NCBI GenBank assembly: GCA_964476185.1
Contig: CAYYZO010000115.1
Span: forward strand, 1-9,427
Source: DATNBU01 sp964476185
GTDB taxonomy: Bacteria > Desulfobacterota > Binatia > UBA1149 > CAITLU01
Direction of reading: 5' to 3'
DNA: 9,427 bases
Part shown: in pieces, positions 7,401-9,427 of the stretch
Layout of the letters: every line of letters begins with the position of its first letter
Numbering within the stretch: the stretch's first letter is position 1
Made by a program: the position numbers and the translations under genes
Notes under the pieces: generated by a model
Databases searched by the model: none
What the model was told of the DNA's origin: nothing
The model's input: only the letters and a program-made list of their open reading frames with translations

Positions 7401-8658
7401 AGCCCTTGGGCCGCAGGCGGCCTGCGCTCGCGAACCGGCAGATCGCGCGCGCGGCCTGCATGGTCGGTTCGTCGCAGAACACGCCTCCGTCGAGCGCCTG
7501 CATCAGCCGCGCGGCCAGGTTCGGCGTGGACCCGACCACCGAGTACTCGCGGCGCAGCGGCGCGCCGAGCGTGCCGCAGAACACGCGTCCGGTCGCGATC
7601 CCGACCCGGCAGCGGAACCGGTGCGCGGGCGCCGCGCGCTGGATCTCGAGCGCGGCCGTCACCGCGTGCGCCGCGGCGTCTTCGCTGGAAGCGGGCGGCA
7701 GGCCGAAGACCGCGAGCACGGCCAGCCCCTTGTCGTCGTGCGCGAAGCGCATCACGTCGCCGCCGTGGCGATGCAGCGCCGACTGCGCCTGCCGGAACGC
7801 CGCGTGGATGCCGGCGAGGGGATCGCCGCCGGCCGCGGCGCGGATCTGGAGGAACACGGTCGAGACTTCGCGGAACTCTCCGAGCCAGGCGCTGTGGCCG
7901 GCGTCGAGCTGGCGCAGCAGCGCCGCCGGAAGGTACGCGCGCGCGGCCTCGACGATGGCCTCGGCGGCCGGCGGCGCCGCAGCGGCGGGCGCCGCGATCG
8001 CGGGATCGCCCGACGAGCGCAGCGACTTCACCTCGAAGCAGCCGTCCGCCTCGACGGCGGCGACGGCGTGGGGCGCCAGCATCCTCCACGCGGCTTCGCT
8101 GACGATCAGGCGCCCGCGCGAGGAACGCTCCTCGGCGCGGCCCATCTGGTCGAGCGGGTCGCCGCTCAGCAGCATCTGCAGCCGCCCGTCGACCCCGCCG
8201 ACGTGCGCGAGGCTGAGCTCGCCGACGGCCAGGCCCGCCTTGAGCGGCAGCTCGCTGTCGCGATGGCGGTCGAGCAGCTCGAGCGAGCAGCGCGCGGCGA
8301 GCAGCACGGCTTCCTCCACCGTGCGGTCCTCGGCCAGCCACAGCGCGATGACCGAGTCGCCGGGGAAGCTGTGCGCGATGCCGCCGTGGCGCTCGATCGC
8401 CTCGACCATCAGCGCGAAGGTGTCGTTGATCCGGGTCGCGAGCTGCTCGACGCCGTCGCCGCCGCGGCTAGACATCCGCTCGGCGAACGCCGAGAACCGT
8501 TCGACGTCGAGCAGCACGACGGCGCCGCGCACGCCTTCGACGTCCGGCAGCGAGACCGGCGCGCCGCCGCGCAGCCGGCGCAGCACGAGCGGCGAGACGT
8601 AGCTCAGGTAGGTCTCGACCGGGCAGAGCCCCGTCTGTCCGGGGGCGGCTTCGTTCAA
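4471..8658 (-). CDS. Soluble-adenylyl-cyclase-like protein: tandem class III cyclase domains, STAND ATPase, TPR tail
   Basis: A 1395-aa cytoplasmic signalling protein built like mammalian sAC (ADCY10). C1 spans about residues 43-195: 'GAVVLLDVERFSAF' with metal Asp D51, and 'FPGDSVIALW' with D101. After an Ala/Pro linker (219-234), C2 spans about 264-390: 'HDDKGLAVLAVFGLP' (K310, adenine-contact position), 'REYSVVGSTPNLAARLMQ' (S373 at the Thr position; N380 and R384 transition-state residues). C2 lacks metal Asp, so one active site is expected at the C1/C2 interface, making cAMP from ATP. From memory of sAC, its bicarbonate-binding Lys95 corresponds to S97 here and Arg176 to about G173. A STAND/AAA_16 ATPase follows: Walker A G494-EAGI-GKST, Walker B 'LLLVLEDVHWLD' (D629), 'RGNPFFCEQLL' (718-728). 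Residues from about 880 to 1395 are helical TPR-like repeats, e.g. 'GNFERAIELAEEQLAIARE'. No transmembrane segment or C-terminal HTH was seen. The start is TTG (8658), with GGTGAGGG upstream and no ATG or GTG in frame back to a TGA at 8748-8746. It is first in the four-gene unit. Confidence 0.93.
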   Translation of the reverse strand: MNEAAPGQTGLCPVETYLSYVSPLVLRRLRGGAPVSLPDVEGVRGAVVLLDVERFSAFAERMSSRGGDGVEQLATRINDTFALMVEAIERHGGIAHSFPGDSVIALWLAEDRTVEEAVLLAARCSLELLDRHRDSELPLKAGLAVGELSLAHVGGVDGRLQMLLSGDPLDQMGRAEERSSRGRLIVSEAAWRMLAPHAVAAVEADGCFEVKSLRSSGDPAIAAPAAAAPPAAEAIVEAARAYLPAALLRQLDAGHSAWLGEFREVSTVFLQIRAAAGGDPLAGIHAAFRQAQSALHRHGGDVMRFAHDDKGLAVLAVFGLPPASSEDAAAHAVTAALEIQRAAPAHRFRCRVGIATGRVFCGTLGAPLRREYSVVGSTPNLAARLMQALDGGVFCDEPTMQAARAICRFASAGRLRPKGFPEPVEVYRAGDPDSQAENPRSFPAPAELVGRGRERQRLHAWIDDLPARLTGERSRASGEREAGPAPGTIAVLQGEAGIGKSTLVAEAIRRAHATGLDVASFACESVHSTGTYATWAKVLASLLRLEAADGPDARASLVTRALAEAGVADEMHPLVAPILDVPIAENATTREMGGSARRDSLLAILARLFSSLAERRRASGAGLLLVLEDVHWLDPASWELLDVVTRRLPPDLLAILLTMRAETTPLGGHWSGIVRGAATERIFVAPLSQAETRELGRRLLHADDLSQQLVQLTWDRTRGNPFFCEQLLSALAESGIVGVDAGVASLRIRHPEQAESLVPRSVAAVVTSRLDRLPAPVQLTLKAASVLGARFHIDVLGAIHPMQPEAETLVAHLAAATELGLVEEDEKSPGTRRFRHAITCDVAYGLLLASQRRQLHRETAEYLGRRGDSTVERALLFYHWRRSGDEVRALEHVDVAGAEAMRNGNYHAVAELYGYALQTLPGHAEVLAAPLEHGAPRREALWSGHLGEAQVAIGLHEVARPNLELCLEMLGEPAPGSLVALLAGIARESARQLLHRLMPRRFTGSRAAEARRLELAANTYEQLGFVYYSAAETMRGLYAALRILNLAELAGLPGLMARSCGVMSLTSSVIQLRRLGELYDRRAMRLARETDDANAQAYVGWVTGLRATGEARWDLVEMRVDPAVQLSIQAGDRRLQILSLQTLAWPAYARGNFERAIELAEEQLAIARESNNRLWEVWGLNGQSEAAVMTGDWDKAIRNGQRSLEILSEESDRAEEIRALGLLAFSLLRQSRSDEAVAVARRGLELMTKIELTSFTTYEGFAGVGEVLMEMAEETRARSRTLPTTMRRDLRRALDAFSRYAKRFPLGRPRLHVLRARMAVVSGRPAAALREFGRALRAADELGMPQEKGLALVAAARCEALDLPARRRRAEEATRLLGGGVALRRAQDVLQELGR

Positions 8659-8664
8659 GTGACG

Positions 8665-8673
8665 TCCCTCACC
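8665..8673 (-). promoter_or_regulatory. Ribosome site supporting the TTG start of the cyclase gene
   Basis: GGTGAGGGA on the minus strand ends 6 nt before the TTG at 8658. The reading frame upstream runs to a TGA at 8748-8746 without any ATG or GTG, so TTG is the only plausible start near the first conserved residues. The rare start codon suggests modest expression of this large regulator. Confidence 0.65.
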
Positions 8674-8718
8674 TGGAACGAGGGCAAGTGGCTGCGAGGA
8701 CTCATGGTGGACCCGGTC

Positions 8719-8744
8719 CCGGAAGGTAGCGGATCGACTTCCGG
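8719..8744. repeat. 7-bp inverted repeat CCGGAAG/CTTCCGG
   Basis: Perfect arms CCGGAAG (8719-8725) and CTTCCGG (8738-8744) separated by 12 nt. It lies 61-86 nt upstream of the cyclase TTG. It could be a regulator binding site or an mRNA leader hairpin, depending on where the minus-strand transcript starts. Confidence 0.55.
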
Positions 8745-8764
8745 TTCAGAAGAGGAGGTGGGGC

Positions 8765-8780
8765 GATTCCGCGCGGAATC
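8765..8780. repeat. Perfect 16-bp palindrome, candidate operator
   Basis: GATTCCGCGCGGAATC reads identically on both strands with no spacer. Perfect gapless palindromes of this length are expected well under once in a window of this size if bases were random, and this one falls in the divergent intergenic region. A dimeric repressor or activator site is the simplest explanation. No transcription factor gene is in the window. Confidence 0.6.
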
Positions 8781-8781
8781 A

Positions 8782-8793
8782 TGACCCGGGTCA
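8782..8793. repeat. Perfect 12-bp palindrome next to the 16-bp one
   Basis: TGACCCGGGTCA, separated from the 16-bp palindrome by a single base. Palindromes of this length occur by chance a few times per 10 kb, so it is the tandem placement that gives it weight. An 8-bp palindrome TTCGCGAA follows at 8798-8805. Confidence 0.45.
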
Positions 8794-8824
8794 CCCTTTC
8801 GCGAACCGAAGGCGGCGAGGCCCG

Positions 8825-8846
8825 CCGTGCCGCTCCGAGGGCACGG
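8825..8846 (+). repeat. Hairpin CCGTGCC/GGCACGG upstream of thiolase
   Basis: Perfect 7-bp arms at 8825-8831 and 8840-8846 with an 8-nt loop. It could fold in the 5' leader of the thiolase mRNA if transcription begins upstream of it. There is no U-tract, so it is not a terminator. Confidence 0.45.
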
Positions 8847-8851
8847 AGCCG

Positions 8852-8881
8852 CGACCGGCGCGTTCGAACCCCGACCGGCGC
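8852..8881 (+). repeat. 10-bp direct repeats flanking an 8-bp palindrome
   Basis: CGACCGGCGC occurs at 8852-8861 and again at 8872-8881, exactly 20 bp apart (about two helical turns), with the palindrome GTTCGAAC (8862-8869) between them. The copies end 38 nt before the thiolase ATG. This resembles a tandem activator or repressor site but may be chance in GC-rich DNA. Confidence 0.4.
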
Positions 8882-8918
8882 CGCTGGCTCTCCCATCCGG
8901 TCTCCCTCATCTTGCGGC

Positions 8919-9427
8919 ATGGCTCTTCCGGCAGATCCCGTCGTCATCGTCGCCGCCGCCCGCACTCCGATGGGTGGTTTCCAGGGGGTGTTTCGCGACC
9001 AGTCCGCGTCCGGCCTCGGCGCGGTCGCGATCCGCGCCGCCGTCGAGCGCTCCGGCCTCGCGCCCGGGGACGTCGACGAGGTGCTGATGGGCTGCGTGCT
9101 GCCGGCCGGGCAGGGCCAGGCGCCGGCCCGCCAGGCAGCGCTCGGCGCCGGGCTGCCGGTGGCGGCCGGCTGCACGACCGTCAACAAGATGTGCGGCTCC
9201 GGCATGAAGGCGGCGATGCTCGCGCACGACCTGCTGCTGGCCGGCAGCGCCCGCGTCGCGGTCGCCGGCGGCATGGAGTCGATGACGAACGCGCCGTACC
9301 TGCTGCCGAAGGCGCGCGGCGGCCATCGCCTCGGCCACGGCGCGCTCGTCGACCACATGTTCTTCGACGGCCTCGAGGACGCCTACGACCAGGGCCGCCT
9401 GATGGGCACGTTCGCCGAGGACTGCGC
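8919..9427 (+). CDS. Acetyl-CoA C-acetyltransferase / thiolase (3'-truncated by window edge)
   Basis: Thiolase that condenses two acetyl-CoA to acetoacetyl-CoA, or runs the reverse thiolysis in beta-oxidation; cytoplasmic. Hand translation from ATG 8919 gives 169 codons, open at the edge, against about 390-400 for the full family. Seen: N-terminal 'VVIVAAARTPMGGFQG' (residues 8-23); 'TTVNKMCGSGMKA' with the acyl-carrying nucleophile C92 (C89 in the Zoogloea enzyme); 'AGGMESMTNAPYLLP' (about 120-134); and 'DGLEDAYD...LMGTFAEDC', where the CoA-loop region begins. The catalytic His and the C-terminal 'CxGGGxG' lie outside. The motif set fits the AtoB/PhaA type better than FadA, but the choice cannot be settled from this half. 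It is divergent from the cyclase operon across 260 nt. The ATG has no clear Shine-Dalgarno, yet it begins exactly where the family does. Confidence 0.93.
   Translation, partial: MALPADPVVIVAAARTPMGGFQGVFRDQSASGLGAVAIRAAVERSGLAPGDVDEVLMGCVLPAGQGQAPARQAALGAGLPVAAGCTTVNKMCGSGMKAAMLAHDLLLAGSARVAVAGGMESMTNAPYLLPKARGGHRLGHGALVDHMFFDGLEDAYDQGRLMGTFAEDC

Larger units (their letters stand above)
8659..8918. promoter_or_regulatory. Divergent intergenic region between cyclase operon and thiolase gene
   Basis: A 260-nt non-coding region from which two transcripts must start in opposite directions. No convincing -35/-10 pair was found for either gene by eye, which is common in high-GC genomes. The region is rich in inverted repeats, listed separately, and is the natural place for operators controlling both units. 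The thiolase ATG has no strong ribosome site. Confidence 0.6.

Noticed and set aside
4862..8341. A 1159-codon minus-strand frame overlapping the cyclase in another register
   Set aside because: Arg/Ala-rich low-complexity translation with no domain; the +0 frame carries all conserved motifs.
4723..8784. A 1353-codon open frame on the plus strand antisense to the cyclase gene
   Set aside because: Its product is Arg/Ala/Gly/His-rich with no recognisable domain, while the minus strand encodes clear cyclase, ATPase and TPR motifs. High-GC third-position bias removes stops from the opposite strand.
8702..9358. A 218-codon minus-strand frame opposite the thiolase
   Set aside because: Antisense to unmistakable thiolase sequence and runs through the palindrome-rich intergenic region; no motif.
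1..9427. CRISPR arrays, insertion sequences, tRNA or rRNA genes
   Set aside because: No regularly spaced direct repeats, transposase motifs, terminal inverted repeats or recognisable RNA gene sequence was seen on either strand.

Overview
This is a GC-rich window (roughly 70% G+C by eye) of densely packed bacterial chromosome. Its flavour is that of an uncultured deltaproteobacterial, Myxococcota or Binatia/Desulfobacterota_B-like lineage. The lineage guess rests on a secreted protein that combines a 'CGN..C.DGD..C...C' cysteine module with a dockerin-type 'CDxNGNGSVTxxDALLILR' tail, and on a large soluble-adenylyl-cyclase-like regulator. It is an inference, not a demonstrated assignment.

Layout, left to right. 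(1) Positions 1-1046, minus strand: the N-terminal ~348 codons of the Na+/H+ antiporter NhaA; its 3' end lies outside the window. (2) Positions 1208-2179, minus: a secreted 323-aa protein with signal peptide, lamin-tail-like N-terminal region, Cys-rich module and C-terminal dockerin-like calcium loop. (3) Positions 2286-8658, minus: a tight four-gene unit, read from the right. It begins with a 1395-aa protein with two class III nucleotide cyclase domains, a STAND-type ATPase and a TPR-rich tail, the architecture of mammalian soluble adenylyl cyclase (sAC/ADCY10). A 4-nt GTGA overlap leads to a 321-aa isoprenyl-diphosphate-synthase-fold protein with an intact first Asp motif but a broken second one and no visible IPP-binding motifs. 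Next come an unrecognised 110-aa soluble protein and a 285-aa SAM-dependent C-methyltransferase of the sterol/tocopherol/prenyl-diphosphate type. (4) Positions 8659-8918: a divergent intergenic region unusually rich in palindromes. (5) Positions 8919-9427, plus: the N-terminal 169 codons of an acetyl-CoA acetyltransferase (thiolase), cut by the window edge.

The most interesting part is the four-gene unit. A cAMP-producing/STAND ATPase signalling protein is translationally coupled to a terpenoid-fold protein, and a methyltransferase from families that methylate isoprenoids follows. The working hypothesis is a small cluster that makes a methylated isoprenoid or prenylated product under cyclase/ATPase control, with the 110-aa protein as an accessory factor or substrate. 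The IDS-fold protein lacks the residues needed for ordinary chain elongation, so it may be a cyclase, a ComQ-like prenyl-transfer enzyme, or a non-catalytic derivative. None of this can be proved from sequence alone.

The remaining long open frames, including antisense frames over 700 to 1300 codons, are shadows of the real genes produced by high-GC codon bias. No tRNA, rRNA, CRISPR array, transposase or insertion sequence was seen.
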